The notes under the pieces: generated by a model
The model's input: only the letters and a program-made list of their open reading frames with translations
Told to the model about the DNA's origin: nothing
The model's database searches: none
Program-made: the position numbers and the translations under genes
Origin: Primula veris
Lineage: Eukaryota; Streptophyta; Magnoliopsida; Ericales; Primulaceae
DNA length: 64,000 bases
Assembly: GCA_963682055.1 (NCBI GenBank)
Contig: OY821748.1
Span: 811,001-875,000, forward strand
Reading direction: 5' to 3'
Part shown: positions 1 through 11,899 of the stretch, in pieces
Numbering within the stretch: the first letter of the stretch is position 1
How the letters are laid out: each line of letters opens with the position of its first letter

Positions 1-2179
1 ATTTGTTTATATTTTCATTTATTTTTATATTTTGGACTAAAAGTTAAATAAGTTATATTTTTTATATTTAAGCTTAATAAAAAATCAAAAATTGGATTAG
101 ACAAAAAATTGCCCTTTCGGTTTTGGAAAAAATAGATAAAATGGAGAACAAAAAAGAAAGCATGTGAATAATATCTCCATTGTTTGAATATCACGTGTAC
201 AACTGTTGAAGAATATATGGAAAGCTAAAAAATATTTAAAGTAAAAAGCTGTGGTTTAATTATCTTTATGAAAATCTGGTTCATTTGGAATACTATTCAC
301 ATATTATTGTTTGATTTTCAGTAAGTCATTAACGTTATAAAATCAAACTGTTTCAATCAGACTGAATATCAAACAGTCATTTATATAATTTTTAAAATTA
401 TTTTGATTCTTAATCAAAACAAAAATAAAATCTCAAATATAATATTTATGAAACCCTAGTTAATATTACCCTAAATTTAAATATTAATTAAAAATATTTA
501 AATTTTTAATGATTTTAATATTATATAAAAACTCAAATATAATATTATATAACGCTATTTGAGACTATATTAAAGTTAAATATTAATTAAAAATATTAAA
601 TATATGGTCGAATAGCATACTCTTAAATTTCGGGGTGAAAATAAAATTCTAAATTTACATTAATTACTGATGTGTTAGAGTCTGATTGAGTTTATCTTAC
701 TCATTAACATTATTGTTAGTACGGAGAGCAACGGTACATAAGACAAAAAATAAAAAGCTACTTGTGCATATATCACCAAAATCAAATTGAAATCATAATT
801 AAATAAAATCAAAATACAATTATAACTGTAATAAGAAGTTACCAACAACATTAACAATAATACTAATAGCTATTTGTACCGATTCGAATTGTAAGTATAC
901 TTATAACTAGAAAAATATTTATAAAGAATTAAACTAAGCTTGAAAACTGCAAACAAACATATATGCATGGTCGATCTCAATCGATAAGTTGAACTTAGGA
1001 AACTAAGCTCAATCGATAAGTATAACCCATGCGTGATGGTGTAACTTGAGTTTCTGGATCGTTTTTTCTTAAACGAGTGCCTCGTACATTATCTAGTAGG
1101 TTGAGAATTAAACGAAGATTGAACCATTAGAAACTTCTACGTTACGTAGTTACTATAGCTTCAAATTTATGTTCATTCGACTTTGAGAAAAGGTGAATTT
1201 TTTGACCAAGTTGAAACTCGTTTATATATGAAACTCCGTTGTAATATGGCCGACGTGTTGCAGCCCTTCCAGTGTTGCAATAAATCATTTGCTGCGTCCG
1301 AAAACGTGAACCGATCTTAATTAGTTTAATTCTGCTTTACTGGAGTAAATGTTTTGAAAATCTGGTTTTAAACAACTCAATATAAAAAATAAAATAAAAC
1401 TCAATATAAAGCTTTAAAACGCTTTGGGAAAGGTCTATGCTCTATACTGAAAGCTTAACGTTTATTTGTACGTAAGACCTATACAAAAAAAAAAACTTTT
1501 TTTTTTAAGGAAAATTCTCATTATTATTATTATTGATAACAATACGCGATAATACAAGTTTTATTGTCCTTAAAACATTCTCCAAAAGACTAAATATAAC
1601 CGAAAATACATAGACACAAAAGTATAACAACTCTAAAGTTCACCTAAATCATCCCATACAAAAAACTAACCAAAATCAAGCCTAATAAAATGTAAGCAAA
1701 AAATTTAACTCATCTCAATAATTTACATAGAATAGTGAAATATTGTTAAATGAGACGGTCTGAATGAAAATCCGAGAAATAGCAAAGATAACAAAGTGTT
1801 AGGCTCGGTGCACACGAAATGAACTCAAATAAGATCTAGCATTCTACTCGACGCGACTCAATAATCACCATCGGGGTGCCTTATAAAAAAAAACTCTTAA
1901 ATACATATTTGCATGCTAAGACCACAAGGATTCATATCGATTTATATGCTTATTTATGTACAAAGGTGGACAAAAAAAGGAGGGACATTTTGTATTTCCC
2001 TTTTCGAAATGTGACTAAAAATAAAATATTATCTTAATTACTAAGGTGTTCTTGAATAAATTGGAGAATTTTACAGTGTCATGAAATTCCTTCACAACAT
2101 TATCAGGTTGACCAATTACTCCATATTCTTGCAAATTCCTTAAAGTCAGAAAACATAAACAAACATAAAAGCACGGAGA

Positions 2180-2308
2180 GCAAAATGGTTGGTCGAAGTG
2201 TTTGGTATCCGACTATATCATACTTATTATCAGGGTCCGAACTCTGATATTTACGAATCAGGTTTAACTCCAAAAAAGTTTACTAATTATTAAAAAAAAA
2301 AAAAAAAT
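2180..2308 (+). mobile_element. Short SINE-like retroposon with target-site duplication
   Basis: This 129 bp insert is flanked on both sides by the 7-mer ACGGAGA (2173-2179 and 2309-2315) and ends in an A-rich tail. The duplicate unit has the uninterrupted site near 6150. The start holds an A-box-like stretch (AAATGGTTGGTCGAAG) and, about 60 bp later, a B-box-like stretch (GGGTCCGAACTC), as expected for a tRNA-derived SINE. The flanks and empty site are seen directly; the SINE class is inferred from the tail and box-like motifs. Confidence 0.65.
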
Positions 2309-2871
2309 ACGGAGAAAAAGCTCAAGGCCGATTAATACATGGTATTTATTTTTGTAACATGGGTCATTTTTGGAATGGTGTATATATGCACTAGGTAGCA
2401 TTTTTATTTTGTTGAGATATATTTTTAGCATAATTAATGTTCACTTATCATTGCAAACAAATTACAGTAATACGTTTATAGTATCATATAAATCCAACAG
2501 AATGAGTTGATTAAATCACTTATATTTTTTTTATATATATTAACTAGGTATCCATATTCATGCATTAGGCTAACCATATTTTGCCAATGTGAGATAAATA
2601 ATAACAAAGCCCATGCAAGATCTAACTATATATAAGATTTAGATGGTTTACTATAAGGTCTTCATTATATATATATAAAAAAAAAAGATAGTAGATGGTT
2701 ATACCACAAAAAGCTCTATTACAAGGATATTAGCATATTGTTGATATCAAAACTAGGACATAAATGTCCTATATTCTCGTAAACTCCAAATCTAAGTGCC
2801 TGCTTTTAAAAGTAGCAGAATTTATTTATCTGGATAAATATGCTAAACTTATTATTTGATGAGATATTAAA

Positions 2872-3183
2872 TCAGACCCATATCGCCCCCGCCTTTCTAA
2901 GCATGGGCATTAAGGCCTGTCGGAGGTGAAGACTGTTCACCTCACTGAGTCCGCCGACCGGCTCACCACTAATGAACACTGCCGGCACTGTTGGCTTGCA
3001 CCCAAGTTGCCTAGAAAGTGCAAGCTCAATCTCCCTACCCTTAGTTATCTCATCGAGCTCATAAACCGTCGCATTCACTCCAAATTCTATGAAGAATGTC
3101 TTGATAGCATGGCACAAGCAACAAGAGCTCTTGCTAAAGATCACAAGAGGCCTCTCATACACCATGCTCCTCACTCTATCCAT
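2872..3183 (-). CDS. CC-type (class III, ROXY-like) glutaredoxin, copy 1
   Basis: This intronless gene encodes a 103-residue glutaredoxin, the usual length for the plant-specific CC-type class. The CCLC active site is at residues 21-24, preceded by the conserved FSKSS stretch. The TVP motif (65-67) that shapes the glutathione site and the downstream VGG motif (76-78) are present, and the protein ends in AIWV. Plant CC-type glutaredoxins work in cytosol and nucleus, often bound to TGA bZIP transcription factors, in nitrate, flower and stress signalling. The terminal AIWV resembles, but is not identical to, the ALWL end linked to TGA interaction. It is nearly identical to copy 2 at 6876-7187, differing at residues 40 (V/I), 75 (P/L) and 80 (S/G). 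The start is the only methionine giving a full domain. A TATA box lies about 145 bp upstream. Confidence 0.93.
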   Translation of the reverse strand: MDRVRSMVYERPLVIFSKSSCCLCHAIKTFFIEFGVNATVYELDEITKGREIELALSRQLGCKPTVPAVFISGEPVGGLSEVNSLHLRQALMPMLRKAGAIWV

Positions 3184-3325
3184 TTCGATTGGAAACTAAA
3201 AGTGTTGCGAAAAGTAGTTGGTTTTTAAAAATGGTTGTAAACTTGGGAAAGATTGAATTAATGACAGGTGAAATACTTGAGGTTTGTAACGTTTGTTGTG
3301 TGAAATTTGAAGTGAGATGGTTTGC

Positions 3326-3334
3326 ATATTTATA
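3326..3334 (-). promoter_or_regulatory. Probable TATA box of glutaredoxin copy 1
   Basis: Read on the minus strand this is CTATAAATA, about 145 bp upstream of the start codon at 3183. The same position upstream of copy 2 holds an equivalent TATA sequence, which supports both. It would leave a 5' leader of roughly 110 bases. Confidence 0.6.
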
Positions 3335-3897
3335 GGGTAGGTTGGTTGTAGATAATGTGACTTTTTTTGTGTGGAAAAAGGTTGAAGTAAAAAAACAAGA
3401 GAAAGAGAATGTGTTCTATTCGATATTTATAGATTGATATATCCAGAAGCACCATTAATTTGGTCGTTATTTGATTGTGATACACTACGACTGTTGAAAT
3501 TTATCAAAAAAGATAAAGACGTGTCTACTGTACGGCTAAATATTGCGTGGATAAATTTATTCCTTTCACGTTTGGAAATTTGTTAGAGAGTATTTCAACG
3601 AAAATAAAAATGATAACTTTTTTCAGAACTTATCCTTGAAACGTATCAATGAACAAGTTGACGTAAAGATAGATTTCCAAAACAAAAAAGGTGATTGTAA
3701 AGCTGGGATTTTGTAGAAATTTAATGCAATTTCTAAAATTTAATTAAATAGCTGAAGTGCTTGTCGCTATACACTACAAAATATAATGTTCAAGTGATTA
3801 AATATATTTCATTGGCGAAGTTCAATCATTATCATTTATCAACTTATCATTCGTAAAATCCATTGTCAATAAAAATTGGAAAAACATTTCCCTAATA

Positions 3898-4079
3898 CAC
3901 TAAAAAAAAATACTCAAATAGCGACGGGATTAGTGACGGTATTTTTTGTTACGAGCTTATTAACGATGGTTTTTGTGACGGCTTTGTGACAGTTTAGTCA
4001 ATTTGCGACAGCTTTTTAAATTAGCGACAGACTTGTGACAGCTTTTAACTCTCACTGAATCAAATATTATTTTGTAGTG
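3898..4079. mobile_element. CACTA-type MITE, 182 bp
   Basis: The element begins CACTA and ends TTTTGTAGTG, the ends expected of En/Spm (CACTA) transposons, and is flanked by the 3 bp direct repeat ATA (3895-3897 and 4080-4082). The interior is made of degenerate words such as GTGACGG, GCGACAG and GTGACAG. The related sequences near 4835 and 7955 carry the same flanks joined through a single ATA, so they are empty sites. It has no coding capacity. Diverged relatives lie near 40610 and 41215. Confidence 0.85.
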
Positions 4080-4082
4080 ATA

Positions 4083-4770
4083 ACAATGACATTTAGTTTG
4101 ATTTTATCCAATTGGGACCTTTTCTTTTTCTCAAACAAGACACTTTTCCATTTAGAAAAAAAAAAAAAAGATATATAAAGAAAATGGAAACAAAAGAAGA
4201 AAGAATATTTCCATTGTTTGTATATATCACGTGTGCACGTACTGTTGAGGAATATATGGAAAGCGATGAAAATATTTGAAGTATAATTTTAAGCTGTAGT
4301 TTATCTTTATGAAAATCTGGCTCATTTGGAATGTTAATCACATATTGCTTGTTATTAGTACATAGAGTAACGGTTACATGAGACAAAAAAAGCTACTTGT
4401 GCATATATCACCAAAATCAAATTGAAATCATAAAGAAAAGTAAAATACGATTATAACTATAATAAGAAGTTACCAACGACATTAACAATAATACTAAACA
4501 GTTATTTGTACCAATTCGAATTGTAAGCTTGAACACTGTAAACAAACATATGCATATGGTCGATCTCAATCGATAAGTTGAACTTAGGAAGTTAAACCTT
4601 GCACAAGTATATATAACCCATGCGTGATGTTGTAACTTGAGTTTCCGGATCTTTTTCCTCAAACGAGTGCCTCGTACATTATCGAGTACGTTGATGATTA
4701 AACAGAGATCGGAATTAATTACCCTGAAAGAATGCGATTAAGAGAGGAGGGAAAAAAGGAATGTGTTGCA
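4083..4770. repeat. Partial unit of the glutaredoxin array (no gene)
   Basis: This stretch repeats the left end of unit 1 (around 100-1100) and of the next unit (around 4830-5560), but stops before any glutaredoxin. It therefore looks like a truncated extra unit created by unequal exchange. Its open frames match those in the other units only because the DNA is duplicated; none looks like a protein gene. Confidence 0.7.
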
Positions 4771-6875
4771 TCAATTCCTCTATATAATTCGCAAAATCCA
4801 TTGTCAAAAAAATTTGGAAAAACATTTCTTAAATAACAATGACATTTAGTTTGCATAACATCTCAACATTTGCTGTTATTTTCCAAGGAGTATCTGCTGA
4901 GGTGGAGACATTAGTTGGTTTTATCCAATTGGGACCTCTTTTTTTCTCAAACAATACATTTTTCCATTTTGGAAAAAAAGAGATACATAATGAAAATGAA
5001 AACCAAAGAAGAAAGCATGTGAATAATATCTCCATTGTTTGAATATGATCACGTGTACCACTGTTGAGGAATATATGGAAAGTGAAAAAAATATTTAAAG
5101 TAAAAGCTGTAGTTTATCATTATGAAAATCTGGTTCATTTGGAATATTATTGACATATTATTACTTGCTTTTAGTACGGAGAGCAGCGGTACATAAGACA
5201 AAAAAAAGCTACTTGTGCATATATCACCAAAATCAAATTGAAATCTTAAATAAAAATAAAATACAATTATAACTGTAATAAGAATTGTTACCAACAACAT
5301 TAACAATAATACTAACAGCTATTTGTACCAAATTCGAATTGTAAGTATGCTTATAACTAGAAAATATTTATAAAGAATTAAACTAAGCTTGAAAACTTCA
5401 AATAAACATATATGCATGGTCGATCTCAATCGATAAGTTGAACTTAGGAAACTAAACTCAATCGATAAGTATAACCCATGCGTGATGGTGTAACTTAAGT
5501 TTCTGAATCGTTTTTTTCTCAAACGAGTGTCTCGTACATTATCTAGTGGGTTGAGAATTAAACGGAGATCTAGCTTCAAATTTATGTTCATTCGACTTTG
5601 AGAAAAGTTGAATTTTTTGACCAAGTTGAAACTCGTTTATATATGAAACTCCGTTGTAATATGGCCGACGTGTTGCAGCCCTTCCAGTGTTGCAATAAAT
5701 CATTTGCTGCGTCCGAAAACGTGAACCGATCTTAATTAGTTTAATTCTGCTTCACTGCCTCAATTGGGTAATGTCGTAGTGGTCTTCAGACCTGGAGTAA
5801 ATGTTTTAATTGAAAATCTGGTTTTAAACAACTCAATATATAAAGCTTTAAAACGCTTTTTGGGAAAAGTCTATACTGAAAACTTAATTTATGTATAACT
5901 CGTTTTCTGTCTCTATATGACGGTGGGAATAATCGTGGCAAGGTCAACAAAAAAAGGAGGGACATTTTGTATTTCCCTTTTCGAAATGTGACTAAAAATA
6001 AAATATTATTTTAATTACTAAGGTGTTATTGAATAAATTGGAAGAATTTTACAGTGTCATGAAATTCCTTCACAACATTATCAGGTTGACCAATTACTCC
6101 ATATTCTTGCAAATTCCTTAAAGTCAGAAAACATAAACAAACATAAAAGCACAGAGAAAAAGCTCAAGGCCTATTAATACATATTTATATTTGTAGCATG
6201 GGTCATTTTATGATCATTGGCTAGCTGGAATATTGGTGTATGCATGTTTCTTTTGTTGAGATATATTTTTAGCATAATTAATGTTCATTTATCATTACAA
6301 ACAAATTACAGTAATACGTTTATAGTATCATATAAATCCAACAGAACGATGGTGCGTATTATTATTAATTGTATACATTATGTACCTTTCCTTTTCTTTT
6401 TTTTTTCAATTTGCTATTTCCCCCTAGAATCCATGTAAAATAGTTTTTTCACTCGTATGTTTATTGAGTTGATTAAATCACTTATATATATTTTTATATG
6501 TTGAGTAACTAGGTATCCATATTCATGCATTAGGCTAACCATATTTGAATTCTTCAACCGTTACTATAGACTATAGTTAAGAGGATCATATATATTTGCC
6601 AATGTGAGATAACTAATAACAAAGCCCATGCAAGATCTAACTATATATAAGATTTAGATGATTTACTATAAGGTCTTCATTATATATATAAAAGATACTA
6701 GCTGGTTACACCACAAAAACTCTATTACAAGGATTACATATTGTTGATATCAAAACTAGGGCATAAATGTCCTGTATTCTCGTAAACTCCAAATCTAAGT
6801 GCCCGCTGTTTAAAAGTAGCAGAATTTATTTATCTGGATGAGTATGTTAAACTTATTATTTGATGAGATATTAAA

Positions 6876-7187
6876 TCAGACCCATATTGCCCCCGCCTTT
6901 CTGAGCATGGGCATTAAGGCCTGCCGGAGGTGAAGACTGTTCACCTCACCGAGTCCGCCAACCAGCTCACCACTAATGAACACCGCCGGCACGGTTGGCT
7001 TGCACCCAAGTTGCCTAGAAAGTGCAAGCTCAATCTCCCTACCCTTAGTTATCTCATCGAGCTCATAAATCGTCGCATTCACTCCAAATTCTATAAAGAA
7101 TGTCTTGATAGCATGGCACAAGCAACAAGAGCTCTTGCTAAAGATCACAAGAGGCCTCTCGTACACCATGCTCCTAACTCTATCCAT
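6876..7187 (-). CDS. CC-type (class III, ROXY-like) glutaredoxin, copy 2
   Basis: This intronless gene encodes 103 residues with the CCLC active site at 21-24, the TVP motif at 65-67, a VGG motif and the AIWV end. It differs from copy 1 at three residues: I40, L75 and G80. L75 lies just before the VGG motif near the glutathione-binding face, so it is the change most likely to matter, although many family members carry leucine there. Role as for copy 1: a CC-type glutaredoxin in cytosol and nucleus, probably acting with TGA factors. Its upstream TATA sequence is conserved in place but longer. Both copies have intact frames, so neither has decayed. Confidence 0.93.
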   Translation of the reverse strand: MDRVRSMVYERPLVIFSKSSCCLCHAIKTFFIEFGVNATIYELDEITKGREIELALSRQLGCKPTVPAVFISGELVGGLGEVNSLHLRQALMPMLRKAGAIWV

Positions 7188-7323
7188 TTCAATCGGAAAT
7201 TAAAAGTGTTGCACAAAGTATTTGGTTTTTAAAAATGGCTGTAATTAAACTTGTCTAGATTGAACTGATGACTGGTGAAATACTAGAGGTTTGTTGTGTG
7301 TTATTTGAAGCGAGATGGTTTGC

Positions 7324-7332
7324 ATATATATA
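7324..7332 (-). promoter_or_regulatory. Probable TATA box of glutaredoxin copy 2
   Basis: An alternating TATATATAT stretch lies on the minus strand about 140 bp upstream of the start codon, at the position matching the TATA box of copy 1. It has changed from TATAAATA to an alternating TA run between the two copies. Confidence 0.55.
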
Positions 7333-8084
7333 GGGTGGGAAGGTTGTGGATAATGTGACTTTTTGTGGAAAAAAGTTGAAGTAAAAACAAAGAGAGAATG
7401 TGTTCCATTAGATATCTATCTAGATTGATACCCCAAACCACTATTTGATCGTTACCTTGATTGTAATTCACTGTTAGTGTTGAAACATTTATCTAAAAGT
7501 TGGATGATATATATAAAAAGAATCTATACATAGACGTGTTTACTGTACGGCTACTTGTTGCATGGAAATTTTATTCCTTTGACATTTGGAAATTTGTTAG
7601 ACACTAATTGTGTATTTCAATGAAAAGAGGAAAAATATGATAATTTTGTTCAGAAGTTGTCCTTAAGCTTTTAGAACTTGTTACCATTCTATTTAATATT
7701 CGTCTAAAAATTTAAACGTACCAATATAACAAGTTGATCGTAAAGATAAATTTCCAAATTAATAAGAAAACAAAGATGGGATTTTGAGAAAATATAAGGC
7801 AACTGACAATTTAGCGTTGAAATTCCAAACTCAGTTGAAGTGCTCGTTATACCAAAACATATATATATAATGTTCAAGATAATTTATATACATGGTTCAT
7901 ATATTTCATTATTGGCGAAGTTCAATCTTTAGCAACACATCACAATTCCCAAATAACAATGAAATTTAGTTGTCAAAACATCTCAACATTTAATGGCATT
8001 TCGAAGCCATGCAACTCGTTGAAACCTTATTTCTTTTCATGTTACTGATTTTTTAAAGAAAAAGTCGAGCTCCCGACTTTTCTA

Positions 8085-8400
8085 GAAAATTTTAGATGAA
8101 CTTATATTGAATAATATATTGTAGAAATTTTTGCTGTTATTTTCAAAGAAGCATCTGCTGAGTGCTGAGGTAGAGATATAAGTTGATTTTATCCAATTGG
8201 GACCTCTCTTTTTTCTCAGATTCTTTTCCATTTTGGAAAAAGAAAATGGAAACCAAAGAAAAGAGAATGTGAATAACATTTCCATTGTTTGAATATCACG
8301 TGTACAGTACAACTATTGAGGAATATATGGAAAGCGATTAAAATATTTCAAAGTATAAGTTATAGTTTATCTTTATAAATTTTGGTTCATTTGAGTTAAA
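8085..8400. repeat. Fourth, truncated unit of the glutaredoxin array
   Basis: The block with the phrase ATCCAATTGGGACCTCT and the following CACGTG-containing stretch recurs here, as at about 100-300, 4110-4330 and 4920-5150. No glutaredoxin follows; the sequence diverges after about 8400. Confidence 0.65.
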
Positions 8401-8589
8401 ATAACGTTCTTATATAACCCAAAACACCAATATATATATATATATAGAGGATTGTGCTTGTACAAGTAAAAATGATATTGGACGTTCAATCTCAAGGACA
8501 AATCCAAGTGGTAGTATGACGTTTGGATAGGATTATTTATTGTATATGTGATTTTTTGCATATGTACTTTTAAATGGAATATATATATA

Positions 8590-8940
8590 CTAAGTAATCG
8601 TTGTCCACGCGTTGTGTGTGTGATACGTAATGACATAGATATGATCCCGACAAATAAACTTAATATTTTTTTAAAAATTTAAGTATTGAATGATTAAATA
8701 TAATTAATTAACAATCGTATATAAAAAGTAACATAATGTTTTACTCTTATAAAAAATACATAACGATTTTATTTGAAATATAAATGTGTAGAGAATAACA
8801 TTTTTTAAGTTATTTATGTATTTGAATTGAGTGATGACATTTAAGAATAATTATAATATTAGAGTGAGGGTATTTTTAAAAAATTTAGGTAAAATTAGAT
8901 AACATTAAAATGTCTGAGTTGACTTATATTAATAGTACGA
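8590..8940 (-). mobile_element. Helitron-like non-autonomous element
   Basis: Read on the minus strand, the sequence starts TC followed by a TACTATTAATATAAG-like 5' end, holds the phrase AAAAATACCCTCACTC and ends with a short hairpin around ACAACGCGTGG before CTTAG. The same ends recur at 11609-11899, 39161-39427 and 48889-49171. A TC start and a hairpin about 10 bases before a CT-containing end are the Helitron pattern. It has no coding capacity and its boundaries are approximate. Confidence 0.5.
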
Positions 8941-9968
8941 AACTTTAAATGGATCGAGGCTGTGAATGTTTAGATTTTGCATGTCTTTGCAAAAGAGGTT
9001 TAAACCTATTTCAGGATAAATAGGCATATAAAAAAGTACGTATCATAGTTAGCAAAAAAAAAGATATATACAAGTTGGCCATTTCCATTTTCAAGTGCCT
9101 ATTAGCTATTATTGGCTCCATTGCCACCTTAAGAGCCAATTAAACTGAACTTTGCAATATTTTTTGCATTATTTATTTATTTATTTACATAGTTTTCCTC
9201 AGCGTATCATATTCGATGAAGATGCTATGAAAATATATGTCGACCATACACAAATATGCCTTGTTTAATACATGCAAACCCTAAAAAAAAACAGAGGTTA
9301 GAAATTAGCTATAATGCATATATATACTTTGTTTCCAATTTCCTATAATTAGCAGACAAGAAGGCATCGTATTTCATGGTTTTCTAGACGTTTTATCATT
9401 TATCAATGATTTGCGACAAATTCGACGGTTCTTTATTAATTGAAACTTTTTACGGTCTTTAAAAGTCGTGCTTATGAATTTAGTAAAGGAATGCATCATG
9501 ATCAGTTTTTTATCCACCGGAAAACGGTTCAACGTAGTAAAACTCTAGAACACATAATCACGAATTATTTGCTGTCACTAGAAATAATTAAATTAGACTA
9601 CCATATACGTGACAGTAACCAGGATTTGAACGTGGGTGGGGTTAAACTGTATATTTATATTTTTATAATTATAAGGCGTTAAAATACCATAATCGTAAAC
9701 TTTTTAACGAAATATATATATATATATGATGTGTGTATTTACGTCATTACATGTATGAATGTATGATGTATGGGTTTGGAAAATAAACTAGGTGCTTAAT
9801 TACATGCTCCAAGTTGGATAAAGAATTTTGTACTTTATATATGCATATATACGAATAAAAACACAGTATACGAGGGCGGTTTGTGGCATCACATATATAG
9901 ATTGCTTTGCCAAGTGATTTTATGCTTTGATATGGTTGCACGATATACCAACTTGTGCTGATTCCCGA
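8941..9968. other. Intergenic DNA without a recognisable gene
   Basis: AT-rich sequence with stop codons in all frames at short spacing. The part at about 9800-9870 recurs at about 19893-19965, on the other side of the lipase gene (see findings). I see no gene. Confidence 0.6.
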
Positions 9969-9969
9969 C

Positions 9970-10125
9970 ACTACAAGAAAAAAAGTAAGATAGCAACAGT
10001 TTACTTTTTAAAAACTGTTGGTAAAGTGAATGTCGCTAAATTTTAGCAACAGTTTAGTAACAAAAATTGTTATCAAACTGTTGCTAAATTTAGCGACGCT
10101 TACTTTAACATCAGTTTAGCAACAT
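9970..10125 (+). mobile_element. Truncated CACTA-like MITE end
   Basis: It begins CACTACAAGAAAAA, a very common terminal sequence of plant CACTA elements, followed by repeated GCAACAG and TAGCGAC words like those in the element at 3898-4079. No matching inverted end is visible downstream, so only one end is supported. Confidence 0.45.
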
Positions 10126-10893
10126 ACGCTCTAATGATAAATTGATATATTTTTTCGGTGTGAATAAGTCTCCATCAGTTGTGCCTTTTATTTTTATTTT
10201 CAATTCTTTTGTTTTCTAGCTATCTCTAAATTGGTTTGCGTTTGGCTGGTTGGATATCATTAAACATGTCCGGATAGTGACGGCTAATTTCGTAACCAAA
10301 AAAACAAATGCATCTCTTTTAACAAATTTTTTCAAATAAATAATCTTGCTCTAAAGATCTTAAATATAAATTCGTTACTGGTTACTTAACAATTAATTTG
10401 TTAACGAACATTGGTTATTGATTAAACACGTACTAACGGAAGAAACCATATATAAAATTAATTGATTTACGATCCGCCTCTCTGTAGAAAAGGAAAAATA
10501 TTGGAATGCCTAAAAACAAAAACAAAAACAAAAACAAATTAATACAATATATAATAGTTTTTGATGTTAAATTATCATGTTTTGTATTTGAATGATGAAA
10601 TCTTAAGCCACTTATTTCGTATATGATAATTGACCAAAACGAAATAAAATCACATTTTTGAAAAACATGTGCACCAACTTTGATGTTATAAAAGGGAATG
10701 GATTAAGATGATAATCAAGTTTTTATGCATGTGGGTAATCTATCAATGTTTTTTTGAAGTTTATGAAAGAAGCTAAACTAAAATTTCATTAAAGGAAAAT
10801 GAATCGAACTTAGGTGGGTCAAGTTAAGCACTTGATATGAAAGATGGTCACTATCTATATATGCTAAGTTACTTATTCTTCAATAATTGTATA

Positions 10894-11458
10894 TGATAAA
10901 GCCATAACTTTGGTCGGTCGCGTTAGGCTTTTCAACGAAGATAAAAATGACAAATCGACGTGAATAAATGATACTTCCTGATCTTTATTATTGCTCGGAT
11001 TATTATCCTTGTTCGGACTACTACACTTGTTCGGATTCGTATTCCGATTTTACAATTATGCTCGATATAACTATTTAATCTCTCGTCTTGATCTTTCTCC
11101 TCTTTTATTCGGTGCTCGGCTGTCTTTTCTCGGTTTGTTTCTCGATGTGATATGCTTTGGTTAGTTTCTCTCTTTTCTTAACTTCTCTCTATATTTTTTG
11201 GATCGATTTTCTGGTCCTTTTCTAGGAGGGGTAGTGGGCTATTTATAGGCAACTGCGCCTTCTAGGATAGTGACAAATGTCTTAATCCCAGGGATTTCTC
11301 AGACAAGGGTCCCCATTTGATTGGGCTTGGGCTTTGGGTAGTAGCACCTCAATTCCTATAACCAATATGAGATGACCCATTAAGCGTTGGATACCCATTT
11401 ATAAAGTGAGTTGATTATGACCCGAAAAATATTCGGGTCTGATTTTTATGTTCTATCA
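10894..11458 (-). mobile_element. Solo LTR (565 bp) with GTATA target-site duplication
   Basis: The sequence starts TGATA and ends TATCA and is flanked by the identical 5 bp repeat GTATA (10889-10893 and 11459-11463). On the minus strand it carries a clear TATA box (CCTATAAATAGCCC) roughly in the middle, as in the promoter of an LTR read in that direction. No internal retrotransposon sequence adjoins it, so it is a solo LTR left by recombination between two LTRs. The family (copia or gypsy) cannot be told from the LTR alone. Confidence 0.85.
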
Positions 11459-11608
11459 GTATATGTACAAACATATAGTTATTCGAATAAATTCAACGAG
11501 GGCACGCGCCATCCCATGCTCCCTAATGTCGCTCACCCATTGAGTTTATGCTAAATCTGCTTTTCCATACACGACTAGAAACTCGTATAGTTGCATAGAT
11601 ACATACTA

Positions 11609-11899
11609 GTAATCGTGACCCACGCGTTGCGTGTGCTGCGCGTAATGCAATAAAAATATAGAAAATAGATATGATTATGATATAAATGTGGATAATACAA
11701 AAAAAAATATAGTTTAAAATTTAAAAGAATGTTCGGTTGTTAAGGAGTGATAAATAGTTTTATTAGTTTTTACTTTTTATATTTTTATGTGAGTATGGTA
11801 TTATTCTAATTAATATAAATGTATAGGGGTATTTTTGAGAAAAAGTAACTAAATTGGACAACCTTATTTGACTTGGGTTGACTTATTATAATAGAATGA
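11609..11899 (-). mobile_element. Helitron-like non-autonomous element
   Basis: On the minus strand the 3' end shows the hairpin CACGC-AAC-GCGTG, 11 spacer bases and then CTAG, followed by T. The 5' end starts TC and shares the TATAATAAGTCAACC-like stretch with the element at 8590-8940. This is the best-preserved 3' end of the four copies in the window. No open reading frame. Confidence 0.55.

Larger units (their letters stand above)
100..3890. repeat. Tandem unit 1 of a ~4 kb array carrying a glutaredoxin gene
   Basis: The sequence from about 100 to 3890 is closely repeated from about 4830 to 7975 in the same order: the block around 100-300, the block around 660-1450, the block around 1960-2160 and the glutaredoxin gene with its flanks. 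Unit 1 differs by an extra ~480 bp at about 1475-1965, which I could not assign to a family, and by a SINE-like insert at 2180-2308. Apart from the glutaredoxin at 2872-3183 I see no gene in it. The antisense open frame over the glutaredoxin is a shadow. Confidence 0.8.
4830..7975. repeat. Tandem unit 2 of the array carrying glutaredoxin copy 2
   Basis: This is the second nearly full unit. It lacks the SINE-like insert and the ~480 bp insertion of unit 1, and carries the empty site of the CACTA MITE. Identity to unit 1 is high in gene and non-coding flanks alike, which suggests a recent tandem duplication. Confidence 0.8.

Noticed and set aside
2926..3228. 100-codon open frame antisense to glutaredoxin copy 1, also present in copy 2 (6930-7232)
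   Set aside because: It is conserved only because the glutaredoxin on the other strand is duplicated. It shows no domain and no separate signals.
3771..3790. CACTACAAAATATAATG near 3.77 kb as a CACTA element end
   Set aside because: No inverted partner, no target duplication and no internal similarity to the MITE just downstream; it may be chance or a very old remnant.
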